33,768 bases of DNA, taken from contig NZ_AECZ01000041.1 of NCBI RefSeq assembly GCF_000179555.1, positions 1-33,768 on the forward strand, written 5' to 3'. Position numbers and translations under genes: made by a program. The DNA is from Solidesulfovibrio fructosivorans JJ] (GTDB taxonomy: Bacteria > Desulfobacterota > Desulfovibrionia > Desulfovibrionales > Desulfovibrionaceae). Positions 7,478-15,002 of the stretch are shown here, in pieces (position 1 is the stretch's first letter; each line of letters opens with the position of its first letter). A model generated the notes under the pieces. It did no database searches. It worked only from the letters and a program-made list of their open reading frames with translations, and was not told the origin of the DNA.

Positions 7478-7954
7478 TTAAACAATAGTGGCGTTGCCGT
7501 CGCGCAATTTGCCCACGAGAAACCCGATGGCGATGCCGAGGATACAGCTGCCGATGCAGCTGATGCCGAAGATGGACACCAGGTCGTTGACGTTGCCGAT
7601 GATCTTGCGGCCGAAAAGGATGTGGTAGAAGCCGTAGCAGATCCAGATGACCATGCCGGCGTGGAAACCGAAGAAGAGCCCGTCCATCATGCGGTCGTGC
7701 ACTTCCACGGATTCGATGTATTTGTAACAGATGATCTGGGCCACCACGCCGAACAGGGTGATGGAGCCGAAGGAGGCCAGGAGCTGGATGACCATGACCA
7801 CGATGGTGGCGTGCCAGGGGTCGCCCTTGCGGATGGAAACGATGATGCCCGGCAGGAGGCTTATGATCCAGAGAATCGGGACACCGACCTCTTGATAGCG
7901 TTTTTTAATGATTCCAGACACATTGGAAATGAACTGTCCCATGCTTGGTCCCAT
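7478..7954 (-). CDS. Small hypothetical integral membrane protein
   Basis: About 158 residues if started at the ATG at 7954 (MGPSMGQFISNV); a second ATG at 7942 is equally possible, and neither has a strong ribosome site. I do not recognise the family. Four to five hydrophobic stretches are evident: VPILWIISLLPGIIVSI, ATIVVMVIQLLASFGSITLF followed by GVVAQIICYKYI, a segment containing FHAGMVIWICYGFYHILF, and a final one with FGISCIGSCILGIAIGFLVG. Codon use is less GC-rich than in its neighbours and the protein is rich in Ile. It is divergent from the signalling operon at 8234, with 279 bp between, and upstream of hflX on the same strand but separated from it by a strong hairpin. Confidence 0.7.
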   Translation of the reverse strand: MGPSMGQFISNVSGIIKKRYQEVGVPILWIISLLPGIIVSIRKGDPWHATIVVMVIQLLASFGSITLFGVVAQIICYKYIESVEVHDRMMDGLFFGFHAGMVIWICYGFYHILFGRKIIGNVNDLVSIFGISCIGSCILGIAIGFLVGKLRDGNATIV

Positions 7955-8121
7955 GTCCGTCCGGCCCCGGCGAAGCTGGCGCGGGACGGCGGCGATCCGA
8001 GGTGCCGACACGGCCTCGTTGTGACGCGTCGAACCGTTTTTTAAAAGCAACACGTTTTTCAAAAGAGGTCCCCGAAGGCCTTTTCAGCGGAGCGGTCGAG
8101 GAAAAATCACGTTCGGCCGCG

Positions 8122-8150
8122 TTGTCAAGCGCTTCGGAAAACGTCATACT
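8122..8150 (+). promoter_or_regulatory. Candidate sigma-70 promoter of the signalling operon
   Basis: TTGTCA at 8122-8127 and CATACT at 8145-8150 are separated by exactly 17 bp. The predicted transcript start near 8157 leaves a leader of about 77 nt before the ATG at 8234, and it argues against the in-frame GTG at 8159 as the start of the first gene. This was matched by eye; no transcript data. Confidence 0.45.
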
Positions 8151-8233
8151 GACAGCCTGTGCCGAATGCAACGCGTTTCCCGAACCCCGGCGCGCCGCGA
8201 GCTCCGGCCGACCGGCAACCCCGGCCGATAGTC

Positions 8234-9385
8234 ATGGAACACCCCACCTCGGGCAGCGAGGGCGACAAATCCCGTCCACCGCGCGTCCTTATCGTCGACG
8301 ACGAGGCCATAAACCTCGAAACGCTGGCCTGGATGCTGCGCGAGGCGGGCTTCGAGCCGCTTCGGGCCGACTGCGGCCGGATCGGCCGGGAGATCGCCGC
8401 CCGGGACCAGCCCGACCTCATCATCCTCGACATCGTGATGCCCGGCGAATCGGGCTTCGAGACGTGCGGCAAGCTCACGGCCGACCCGGCCACCGCCGAC
8501 ATTCCCATCATTTTCATCTCGGGCCTCGACGACGTGGACAACAAGGTCAAGGGCCTGCGCATGGGGGCCGTGGACTACGTGCCCAAGCCCTTTGCCCGGG
8601 AGGAGGTGCTGGCCCGGGTGAAGGTCCACATCCGGCTGCGCCGGGGCATGCGCGCCCTGCTCGCCCAGCAGGCGGCCAAGCTGGCCCAGATCCGCGACGC
8701 CCAGCAGGCCATACTGGCCTGTCCGGCCGACCTGCCCGAGGCGCGCTTCGCCGTGCGCTACGAGCCGGCGCTGGAGGCCGGCGGCGACTTCTACGACGTG
8801 TTCCCCTGGACGGGCACGGTCATGGGCTACTTCATGGCCGACATCTCGGGCCACGATCTCGGCGCGTCGTTCGTCACCTCGTCGCTCAAGGCCCTGCTGC
8901 GCCAGAACACGGGGCCGCTTTTCACCCCGGTGGAGACGCTCAAAAACATCAACAGCGTGCTGGCCTCGCTGCTTCGCGACGGCAAGCATCTCACCGCCGC
9001 CCTGGTCTGCCTCAACCGCGCCCGCAGAAAGCTCACCCTGGTAAACGGCGGCCATCCGCCCCCCATCCTGGTCGAGGCCGAAAGCGCCCGGACCAGCCTG
9101 CTCGCCGCCGACGGCGACGTGCTCGGCGTGTTCGCCTCGGTGCAGTTCGGCCGGATCGAGCGGCCCGTCGCGCCGGGGGACAGGCTCTATCTCTACACCG
9201 ACGGCCTGATCGAGCGGTTCGGCCCAGGGGGCAAGGCGCGCGAACAAGGCCTGGCCGAGCTTCTGGCCGCCTGCGCCTCCGTGGCCGGCCGGCCCCTCGA
9301 AGAGGCGGTCGACGCGGTGATGCGGGGCGTCCTTGACGCCGGCCGGCCGGCCGACGATATGGTGCTCATGGGGATCGAGGTGTGA
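8234..9385 (+). CDS. Response regulator with C-terminal PP2C (SpoIIE/RsbU-type) phosphatase
   Basis: 383 residues from ATG 8234. Residues 17-135 are a receiver domain: acidic VDDE (21-24), phosphoacceptor Asp66 in IILDIVMP, and Lys118 in VPKPF. After a short helical linker, residues about 170-383 form a PP2C phosphatase of the RsbU/SpoIIE class: GGDFYDVF (metal Asp185), MADISGHD (Asp203), LYTDGLIERF and ADDMVLMGI. Such proteins dephosphorylate STAS proteins when the receiver is phosphorylated, as in HsbR of Pseudomonas. The next gene encodes a STAS domain, its probable substrate, and CheA lies three genes on. First gene of a four-gene operon; the GTG at 8159 would add an uninformative Pro/Arg-rich tail. 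Confidence 0.92.
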   Translation: MEHPTSGSEGDKSRPPRVLIVDDEAINLETLAWMLREAGFEPLRADCGRIGREIAARDQPDLIILDIVMPGESGFETCGKLTADPATADIPIIFISGLDDVDNKVKGLRMGAVDYVPKPFAREEVLARVKVHIRLRRGMRALLAQQAAKLAQIRDAQQAILACPADLPEARFAVRYEPALEAGGDFYDVFPWTGTVMGYFMADISGHDLGASFVTSSLKALLRQNTGPLFTPVETLKNINSVLASLLRDGKHLTAALVCLNRARRKLTLVNGGHPPPILVEAESARTSLLAADGDVLGVFASVQFGRIERPVAPGDRLYLYTDGLIERFGPGGKAREQGLAELLAACASVAGRPLEEAVDAVMRGVLDAGRPADDMVLMGIEV

Positions 9386-9390
9386 CGGCC

Positions 9391-10170
9391 ATGTTCGAGA
9401 AGCAATCCTTTCCCGGCGGCATGCGCCTGCGCTTCTCGGCTACGTTGCCCCTGCTCGACCGGGCCGTGGACGAAACGGTGCGCTTCGTGACCGGCCAGAA
9501 CGCCAGCGGAAGCCTGTTCGACGTCAAGCTGTTGTTGCGCGAGGCGCTGTTAAACGCCGTGGTCCACGGGAGCCGCAGCGACCCCGAACGCCATGTGAGC
9601 CTCGAGGTCCGGGCCTTCGAAGGGCGGCTGACCCTCGTCGTCACCGACCAGGGGCCGGGCTTCGACTGGCGCGCCGGGCTGGCCAGCATGGCCCCGCCCG
9701 AGGCCACCAGCGGCCGGGGGCTCACCATCCTCACCCTGTACGCCGACGACGTGCGCTACAACGCCGCCGGCAACGCCGTGACGCTTGCCAAGGCCGTACC
9801 CGGTCTGCGCGGGCCGGCGGCCGCCCCGGAAGACGGGGACAACATCCAGCGGAGCACCGATATGGACGACATTCGCATCGAGGACGGCACGGCCGTCGTT
9901 TCCCCGGCGGGGGACATCGTCGCCTCCGTGGCCGACGCGCTTCGCGCCCGGTTCAAGGAGCTGCTGCAGGAACATCCCGGCGGCCTCGTCATCGACCTGG
10001 CCCGGGTGGAACTGATCGACTCCGTGGGCATCGGCCTTCTCATCGCCGTGCACAACACGCTCGGCAAAAAGGGCGGCCGGCTGGTCCTTCGCAACGTCAA
10101 CCCCGACCTAGCGGCGCTTTTGCGCACCATGCGCCTGGACAAGCATTTTCAGGTCGAAACCGCTTCGTGA
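9391..10170 (+). CDS. Fused anti-sigma-type ATPase/kinase (RsbW-like) and STAS (RsbV-like) protein
   Basis: 259 residues in two modules that are usually separate proteins. Residues 1-140 are a GHKL/HATPase_c domain of the RsbW/SpoIIAB type: EALLNAVVHG N-box (51-60), DQGPGFD G1 box (86-92), and SGRGLTIL G2 box (107-114). Residues about 158-259 are a STAS domain with the antagonist motif IDSVGIGLL and candidate phosphoserine Ser211. A kinase and its own substrate are thus on one chain. ATG 9391 has GAGG at 9377-9380; a GTG at 9382 overlapping the previous stop is an alternative. An internal ATG at 9862 with its own GGAG could yield free STAS. Second gene of the operon, 5 bp after the phosphatase gene. 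Confidence 0.9.
   Translation: MFEKQSFPGGMRLRFSATLPLLDRAVDETVRFVTGQNASGSLFDVKLLLREALLNAVVHGSRSDPERHVSLEVRAFEGRLTLVVTDQGPGFDWRAGLASMAPPEATSGRGLTILTLYADDVRYNAAGNAVTLAKAVPGLRGPAAAPEDGDNIQRSTDMDDIRIEDGTAVVSPAGDIVASVADALRARFKELLQEHPGGLVIDLARVELIDSVGIGLLIAVHNTLGKKGGRLVLRNVNPDLAALLRTMRLDKHFQVETAS
9851..9864 (+). promoter_or_regulatory. Possible internal ribosome site and start for a free STAS domain
   Basis: GGAG at 9851-9854 is followed after 7 nt by an in-frame ATG at 9862. This is exactly at the boundary between the ATPase linker and the STAS domain (MDDIRIEDG). A product of about 102 residues would be a complete RsbV-like antagonist. Position and spacing are seen; use in the cell is inferred. 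Confidence 0.45.
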
Positions 10171-10198
10171 CGCGTGCTTGAACAAGACGCCGGCATTA

Positions 10199-10210
10199 TG
10201 CGATATCGCA
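10199..10210. promoter_or_regulatory. Perfect 12-bp palindrome between STAS and Hpt genes
   Basis: TGCGATATCGCA lies in the 116-bp gap between the fused kinase/STAS gene and the Hpt-STAS gene, followed closely by CATATG. It has the size of an operator half-site pair, but no regulator is known for it and 12-bp palindromes also occur by chance. Confidence 0.25.
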
Positions 10211-10286
10211 AGCATATGCACCTCATGCGCAACGAACGGGGAGCAGCGGACGTCGGAGACGGACCACAACCGGAAGCGAGGCAGCC

Positions 10287-11438
10287 ATGGACGCAATGGA
10301 CGACGAAATCATGGCCATGTTCGTGGAGGACACCCGCGAACATCTGGCCGACATCGAATCGGCGCTCATGGACATGGAGAGCGACGGCGCGGACATCGAC
10401 GAGGAACTCGTCAACAAGGTCTTCCGGGCCGCCCATTCCATCAAGGGCGGGGCGAGCTTTTTAAATCTCAACAACATCCGCGATCTGGCCCACAAGCTGG
10501 AAAACGTCCTGCACATGGTGCGCAGCCGCGAACTGGCGCCCGACACCAGGATCATCAACCGGCTGCTGGCCGGCTTCGACCGTCTGCTCGGCCTGGTGGA
10601 GGACGCCGCGACCAGCGACGCCGCGGACATCGCCGACGTGCTCGCCGCCCTTTCCGGGATCACGACCGAGCACCTGTCTTCCGAAGCCAGGGCCGAGGCC
10701 GCCGCCGCCATCCCCATCGCCCTTCCCGGCGGCGAGGTCGTCTTCACCGAGGACCGGCTCAGCCTGCGCCAGGCCACAGCCGGCGGCAAGAACCTCTACC
10801 TCGTGGAGTACGACCTCATCCACGACGTCCAGGCCCGGGGCAAGACGCCGCTCGACATCATCACCACCATGGAATCGAGCGGACTCATCGTGGACTGCCG
10901 CATGGAGCTCGCCGCCGTGGGCGACCTGGACGCCCCGCCGGTCAACCGCATCCCGTTTTACGTGCTTTTCGCCTCCATCGTCGAACCGGACATCGTGGGC
11001 TACCTCTTCGCCCTGGACGCCGCCCGCATCCACCCCGTGGACGCGGCGACGCTTGCCGAAGCCCCCGCCGCGGGCGGCGACGCGGCAGCGGTCCGCAAGA
11101 CCTTCGGCGACTGGGAGCTTACGGTTACGGGCGCGTCGGCCACGTTGCGGCTCGCGGCCGGAGCCCGGGCCGACGCCGCGAGCGCCAGGGAGGCGCTCCT
11201 GGCCGCGCTGGCCCGGGGGGCGGGCGCGTCCCTCGTGTTGCCCGCTCCCGGAGAGATCGATCTGACCTTTCTCCAGGTCCTGGTCGCGGCCGCCAAGAGC
11301 TTCGCCGCCCGGGGACTGCCGCTCGGCCATGACGACGGCGCGCCCGCAGCCCTGGCCGAGACCGCCGCCCGGGCCGGCGTCACGCCCGCGTCCCTGGCCG
11401 AGGCGGGCGTGACGGACAAACTCTTTTTCGCGTCCTGA
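10287..11438 (+). CDS. Hpt-domain protein with C-terminal STAS-like domain, no kinase core
   Basis: 383 residues. Residues 1-105 are a CheA-type P1/Hpt domain with phosphoacceptor His50 in FRAAHSIKGGASFL. Residues about 150-245 resemble the alpha/beta module found after P1 in some CheA proteins (NLYLVEYDLIHDVQARGKTP). A helix-poor middle region leads to a STAS-like domain near residues 270-345 (EIDLTFLQVLVAAAKSFAARG); the usual Ser of the STAS loop is replaced by Leu323, with Thr324 next. There is no dimerisation helix pair, HATPase or CheW-like domain, so it cannot phosphorylate itself and should be a phosphotransfer or scaffold partner of the CheA encoded 38 bp downstream. Start ATG 10287 has GAGG about 6 nt upstream. 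Confidence 0.85.
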   Translation: MDAMDDEIMAMFVEDTREHLADIESALMDMESDGADIDEELVNKVFRAAHSIKGGASFLNLNNIRDLAHKLENVLHMVRSRELAPDTRIINRLLAGFDRLLGLVEDAATSDAADIADVLAALSGITTEHLSSEARAEAAAAIPIALPGGEVVFTEDRLSLRQATAGGKNLYLVEYDLIHDVQARGKTPLDIITTMESSGLIVDCRMELAAVGDLDAPPVNRIPFYVLFASIVEPDIVGYLFALDAARIHPVDAATLAEAPAAGGDAAAVRKTFGDWELTVTGASATLRLAAGARADAASAREALLAALARGAGASLVLPAPGEIDLTFLQVLVAAAKSFAARGLPLGHDDGAPAALAETAARAGVTPASLAEAGVTDKLFFAS

Positions 11439-11476
11439 CGGACCGCACCAACGTCCGCTACGGAGGACTGACACGG

Positions 11477-13564
11477 ATGGCAGGCAACGACGAGATGCGC
11501 GCTCTTTTCGCCGAGGAAGTGCAGGAGAACCTGGCCGAACTCGACGGGGCCCTGCTGGAGCTGGAAAAAAATCCAGGGGACAAGGACCTTGTCAACCGGA
11601 TCTTCCGAGCCGTGCACACGCTCAAGGGCGCTTGCGACATGTTCGGCATTTCCGGCGTGGTCGCCCTGGCCCACGACCTGGAATCGCTTTTCGCCCAGGT
11701 GCGCGAGGGCTGGCGGCGGGTGGGCAAGGACCTGCTCAACGCGGCGTTTCTGGCCAAGGACCGGTTCACGATCATGCTGTGCGGCGAGGACGGCCCGGCC
11801 GGCGGCGAGGACCCGGAGCTTGCCGCCCGGCTCAAGGAACTCCTGCGCAGCGTGGATATGCCGGACGACGCCCCGGCGGCCCAGGCCCAGCATCCGGAAG
11901 CCTCGCCGGTCGCGCCGGAGGCGGACGCGCCCGCACCCTCGAAACACCGCTGGCGCATCCGCTTCGCCCCGTCCGATCCCGGCCATCTGGCCAAGGCCGA
12001 CCCTCTCGTCCTGCTCGACACCCTGCGGGGCATGGGCGAGGCCACGGTGCGCTGCGACCTGACGGCCGTGCCCGATCTCGAGGCTCTCGAGCCAAACGAC
12101 TGCGCCCTGCGCTTCGAGGTGATCCTGACGGCGGACACCGCCACCGTGCCCGACGCCGACGCCCTGCGCGACGCGTTTTTCTACCTGGAAAATCCCGCCG
12201 ACGTGACGATTTCCCCATACGAGGAAACGGAGGAAGACGCGTCGTCGGATGCCCTGGAATGGCCGGAGCTCCCGGACGCCGAGCCCGCTCCCGAGCCCAT
12301 GGCGCAATCCGCGCCGCCGCAGGCCGCCCCGGCCCCGCAACCGGCCAAGGCTCCCGCCGCCGGGGCCAGGGCCGAGCCCAAACGCCAGGCTGCCGCGAAA
12401 AAGGAAACCATGCAGAGCCTTCGCGTGGACGCGGCCAAGCTCGACGAACTGGTCGATCTGGTCGGCGAGCTGGTCATCGCCCAGGCGCGGCTCACCCAGC
12501 TGGCCTCGGGGCTCTCCCATCCGTCGCTGACCAGCGTGGCCGAAGAGATCGAACGCCTGTCCAACGAACTGCGCGACAACACGCTCGGCATCCGCATGCT
12601 GCCTATCGGCACGACGTTCAGCCGGTTCCGCCGGCTGGTGCGCGACCTGTCCGCGGAAATGAGCAAATCCATCGAGCTGGTCACCGAGGGCGGCGAGACG
12701 GAACTCGACAAGACCGTCATCGAACAGCTCAACGACCCCCTCGTGCATCTTTTGCGCAACAGCATCGACCACGGCATCGAACCGCCCGGCGAGCGCCTCG
12801 CCGCCGGCAAGCCGGAAACCGGGTCCATCGTGCTCGCGGCCGAGCACGCCGGAGGCGAGGTGGTGCTTTCGATCACCGACGACGGGCGGGGCATGGACCC
12901 GGCCCGCATCCGGGCCAAGGCCGAGGAAAAAGGGCTCGTCTCCCCGGAGGCGCGCCTGACCGACACGGAGATTTTCAACCTCGTCTTCCTGCCGGGCTTT
13001 TCCACGGCGGAAAAGATCACCAACGTCTCGGGCCGGGGCGTGGGCATGGACGTGGTCAAGCGCAGCATGGACGCGTTGCGGGGCAAGATCGACATCCACA
13101 GCGAGCTTGGCAAGGGCTCGCGCATCACCATCAAGCTGCCGCTGACGCTGGCCATCATCGACGGGCTGCAGATCAGGGCCGGCGACGACCAGTACATCAT
13201 CCCGCTGTCCCTGGTGGAGGAGTGCGTGGAGCTGCCGCGCGAGGGCGCGGAAACCGCCGGACGCGGCCGCACCATCCAGCTGCGCGGCGAGATCGTGCCC
13301 TTTATCCGGCTGCGCGAGGCCTTCGAGCTGGCCGGCGACGCCCCGGCCATCGAACAGGTCGTGGTCACCCACTTCGAGGGCGAACGGGCCGGCATCGCCG
13401 TGGACGAGGTCGTGGGCCAGCAGCAGACGGTCATCAAAAGCCTCGGCAGCTACATCGGCGCCGTGGCCGGCATCTCCGGAGCCACCATAAACGGCGACGG
13501 CACCATGTCGCTGATCCTCGACGTGCCGACCCTCGTGTCCACAGTCAAACGCACCGTCGCTTAG
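11477..13564 (+). CDS. cheA: Chemotaxis-type histidine kinase CheA
   Basis: A complete 695-residue CheA. P1/Hpt domain with His47 in FRAVHTLKGACDMFG; an alpha/beta module at about 156-240 related to that in the upstream Hpt protein; a Pro/Ala-rich linker (270-305); P3 dimerisation from about 311 (SLRVDAAKLDELVDLVGELV); P4 HATPase with HLLRNSIDHG (about 423), DDGRGMD (about 467) and GRGVGMDVV; and a P5 CheW-like domain to the C-terminus. No cheW, cheY, cheB, cheR or MCP gene is adjacent, unlike a normal chemotaxis cluster. The operon partners are partner-switch proteins, so the phosphoryl target may be the receiver-PP2C protein. GGAGG at 11461-11465 precedes ATG 11477. Confidence 0.95.
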   Translation: MAGNDEMRALFAEEVQENLAELDGALLELEKNPGDKDLVNRIFRAVHTLKGACDMFGISGVVALAHDLESLFAQVREGWRRVGKDLLNAAFLAKDRFTIMLCGEDGPAGGEDPELAARLKELLRSVDMPDDAPAAQAQHPEASPVAPEADAPAPSKHRWRIRFAPSDPGHLAKADPLVLLDTLRGMGEATVRCDLTAVPDLEALEPNDCALRFEVILTADTATVPDADALRDAFFYLENPADVTISPYEETEEDASSDALEWPELPDAEPAPEPMAQSAPPQAAPAPQPAKAPAAGARAEPKRQAAAKKETMQSLRVDAAKLDELVDLVGELVIAQARLTQLASGLSHPSLTSVAEEIERLSNELRDNTLGIRMLPIGTTFSRFRRLVRDLSAEMSKSIELVTEGGETELDKTVIEQLNDPLVHLLRNSIDHGIEPPGERLAAGKPETGSIVLAAEHAGGEVVLSITDDGRGMDPARIRAKAEEKGLVSPEARLTDTEIFNLVFLPGFSTAEKITNVSGRGVGMDVVKRSMDALRGKIDIHSELGKGSRITIKLPLTLAIIDGLQIRAGDDQYIIPLSLVEECVELPREGAETAGRGRTIQLRGEIVPFIRLREAFELAGDAPAIEQVVVTHFEGERAGIAVDEVVGQQQTVIKSLGSYIGAVAGISGATINGDGTMSLILDVPTLVSTVKRTVA

Positions 13565-13593
13565 GCGGGGAAGAAGGAAAGAGCGAAGAGGGT

Positions 13594-13742
13594 GCGAGAG
13601 GGGAACCCTTTTTGAAAAAAGTGTTCCCCTCTCGCGCTCTCCCCTCCCAAAAACTTCTAACGGTGACGTTTTGTTATCGTTAAAAGTCTTTTGAAGGGGG
13701 GCCGGGGGGGAAACTTATCCACAGAAAAATTTTCCCCCGGCC
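13594..13742. repeat. Composite palindromic element, copy 2
   Basis: Left hairpin 13594-13635: 13-bp outer stem GCGAGAGGGGAAC with GTTCCCCTCTCGC plus an A/T inner stem. Core: TAACGGTGAC (13658-13667) and GTTATCGTTA (13673-13682) in imperfect inverted orientation with only 5 nt between. Right hairpin 13700-13742: a GGCCGGGGG-type arm with its complement. The right loop contains TTATCCACA (13715-13723), an exact DnaA-box consensus. The left hairpin begins 30 bp after the cheA stop and probably terminates the operon. Same architecture as the elements at 14982 and 33669. Confidence 0.7.
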
Positions 13743-13758
13743 TCTTCCAGGCCCCGCA

Positions 13759-13787
13759 TTGACCCGAAGGCGTCGGGCGGCTATATT
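13759..13787 (+). promoter_or_regulatory. Sigma-70 promoter of the Fur-family gene
   Basis: TTGACC (13759-13764) and TATATT (13782-13787) with a 17-bp spacer, one of the best promoter matches in the window. Predicted start of transcription is near 13794, about 20 nt before the ATG at 13815. No clear Fur box was seen across it. Confidence 0.7.
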
Positions 13788-13814
13788 CGTGTATCTTTTA
13801 CCCAGAGTTCAGGC

Positions 13815-14264
13815 ATGACTAAAGACCCCTACACCAAATTCGCCGAGTTCATCGCTCGCAAAAAGCTCAAGATGACGCCCCAACGGCGCAGAATCCTCGA
13901 GGTGTTTCTGTCCGAGGAAGGCCATGTGACGTCCGAGGAGCTCTACCAGAAAGTCAAGCGGGAATACGACGGCATCGGCCAGGCCACGGTCTACCGCACG
14001 CTCAAGTTGCTGGCCGATTCGGGGCTGGCCAAGGCCGTGGAATTCGGCGACGGGGCCCTGCGTTACGAGATATTGTACGGCCAAAGCCACCACGACCACC
14101 TCATCTGCGAATGCTGCGGCATCAACGTGGAGGTGGTGGACCCGTCCATCGAACGTCTCCAGGAGGAAGTCGCCCGCCGCCACGGCTTCAAGCTCACCGC
14201 CCACAAGCTCTACCTCTACGGCATTTGTCCGGACTGCCAGAAGAAAGCCTCCGGGAACGGATAG
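13815..14264 (+). CDS. Fur-family transcriptional regulator
   Basis: 149 residues, the normal length of the family. Winged-helix DNA-binding part at 1-85 (KMTPQRRRILEVFL, then GIGQATVYRTLKLLADSGL as recognition region). The dimerisation part carries the metal motifs: HHDHLICECCG with His92, His93, His95 and Cys98/Cys101, and CPDC with Cys138/Cys141, a structural zinc site. Fur and PerR cannot be separated reliably by eye; the HHDH motif fits both. It has its own promoter at 13759-13787 and a short leader. The ion channel gene begins 9 bp after the stop, so the two are probably co-transcribed. Confidence 0.9.
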   Translation: MTKDPYTKFAEFIARKKLKMTPQRRRILEVFLSEEGHVTSEELYQKVKREYDGIGQATVYRTLKLLADSGLAKAVEFGDGALRYEILYGQSHHDHLICECCGINVEVVDPSIERLQEEVARRHGFKLTAHKLYLYGICPDCQKKASGNG

Positions 14265-14273
14265 CGTCCCCAC

Positions 14274-15002
14274 ATGCCCCGCCTGCTCCTGCTTCCCAGG
14301 TCCGACGTCAAAAATCGGCCTGTGGCGACCGCCATCGCCGCATACCGGCACAGCATCGCGCTCGGCATCATCATTTGCGCCCACCTGCTGATGGTGCCCC
14401 TGGATACGCACCGGGGCGAGCTTTTCGGCCCGATGCTCCTGCTGGCGCTCTACCTCGTCGGATTTTTGCTCCTCAGCCAACGGCACTGGTTTTCCGTCTG
14501 CATTCTGGCCATGGGCTCCTTTGCCCTGGCGGGCGCGGTGGCCAATTCCTTCTTCAACAGCCTGCCGCTGACGACCCTGACGCTGGCCTGCAGCTGCGTC
14601 TTCGACCTGATGCTGATCGTTTTCATGCTGGCCTGGCTTTTCCGACAACGCAAGATGCCGCTCGACAACATCATGGCCGGCATCATCGTCTTCATGCTCA
14701 TGGCCGCGCTGTGGACCCAGCTTTACGCCCTGGCCTGCCTGGCCACGCCGGGGGCGGTGCGCGGTCCCGACGGCGGACTTGGAGCGTATCCTTCCATCAC
14801 GCTGTATTATTTCAGCGTCATCACCCTGACCACAGCCGGCTTCGGCGACGTGACCCCGGTTTCGGCCATGGCCCGGATGCTGGCCGCCTACGAGGCGCTC
14901 ATCGGCCAGATCTACCTCGTGGTGTTCATCGCCCTGCTCATGGGCCGCCATTTCGCGCCGACGGCGAAGGAGAAAGAGAATGCGAGAGGGGAAACCCTTT
15001 GA
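14274..15002 (+). CDS. Two-pore-helix ion channel protein (potassium channel-like)
   Basis: 242 residues with about six hydrophobic segments. The last pair flanks a pore loop, FSVITLTTAGFGDVTP (residues 180-195), whose TAGFGD corresponds to the TVGYGD selectivity filter of potassium channels (Ion_trans_2 type). There is no recognisable voltage-sensor Arg ladder and no C-terminal RCK domain. It follows the Fur-family gene by 9 bp. The 3' end is odd: the last eight codons (ENARGETL) and the stop codon lie inside the left hairpin of a composite repeat (14982-15021), with the TGA at 15000-15002 exactly at the loop. The element therefore appears to have supplied the present C-terminus. Ion selectivity is by inference only. 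Confidence 0.85.
   Translation: MPRLLLLPRSDVKNRPVATAIAAYRHSIALGIIICAHLLMVPLDTHRGELFGPMLLLALYLVGFLLLSQRHWFSVCILAMGSFALAGAVANSFFNSLPLTTLTLACSCVFDLMLIVFMLAWLFRQRKMPLDNIMAGIIVFMLMAALWTQLYALACLATPGAVRGPDGGLGAYPSITLYYFSVITLTTAGFGDVTPVSAMARMLAAYEALIGQIYLVVFIALLMGRHFAPTAKEKENARGETL

Noticed and set aside
8124-8155. TTGACA on the minus strand as promoter of the membrane protein at 7954
   Set aside because: The -35 is perfect but the element 17 bp on (TTTTCC) is not a credible -10.
11000-13372. 790-codon open frame on the minus strand opposite cheA
   Set aside because: It is the antisense shadow of a GC-rich gene: composition is Gly/Arg/His-rich without domains, while the plus strand encodes an unmistakable CheA.
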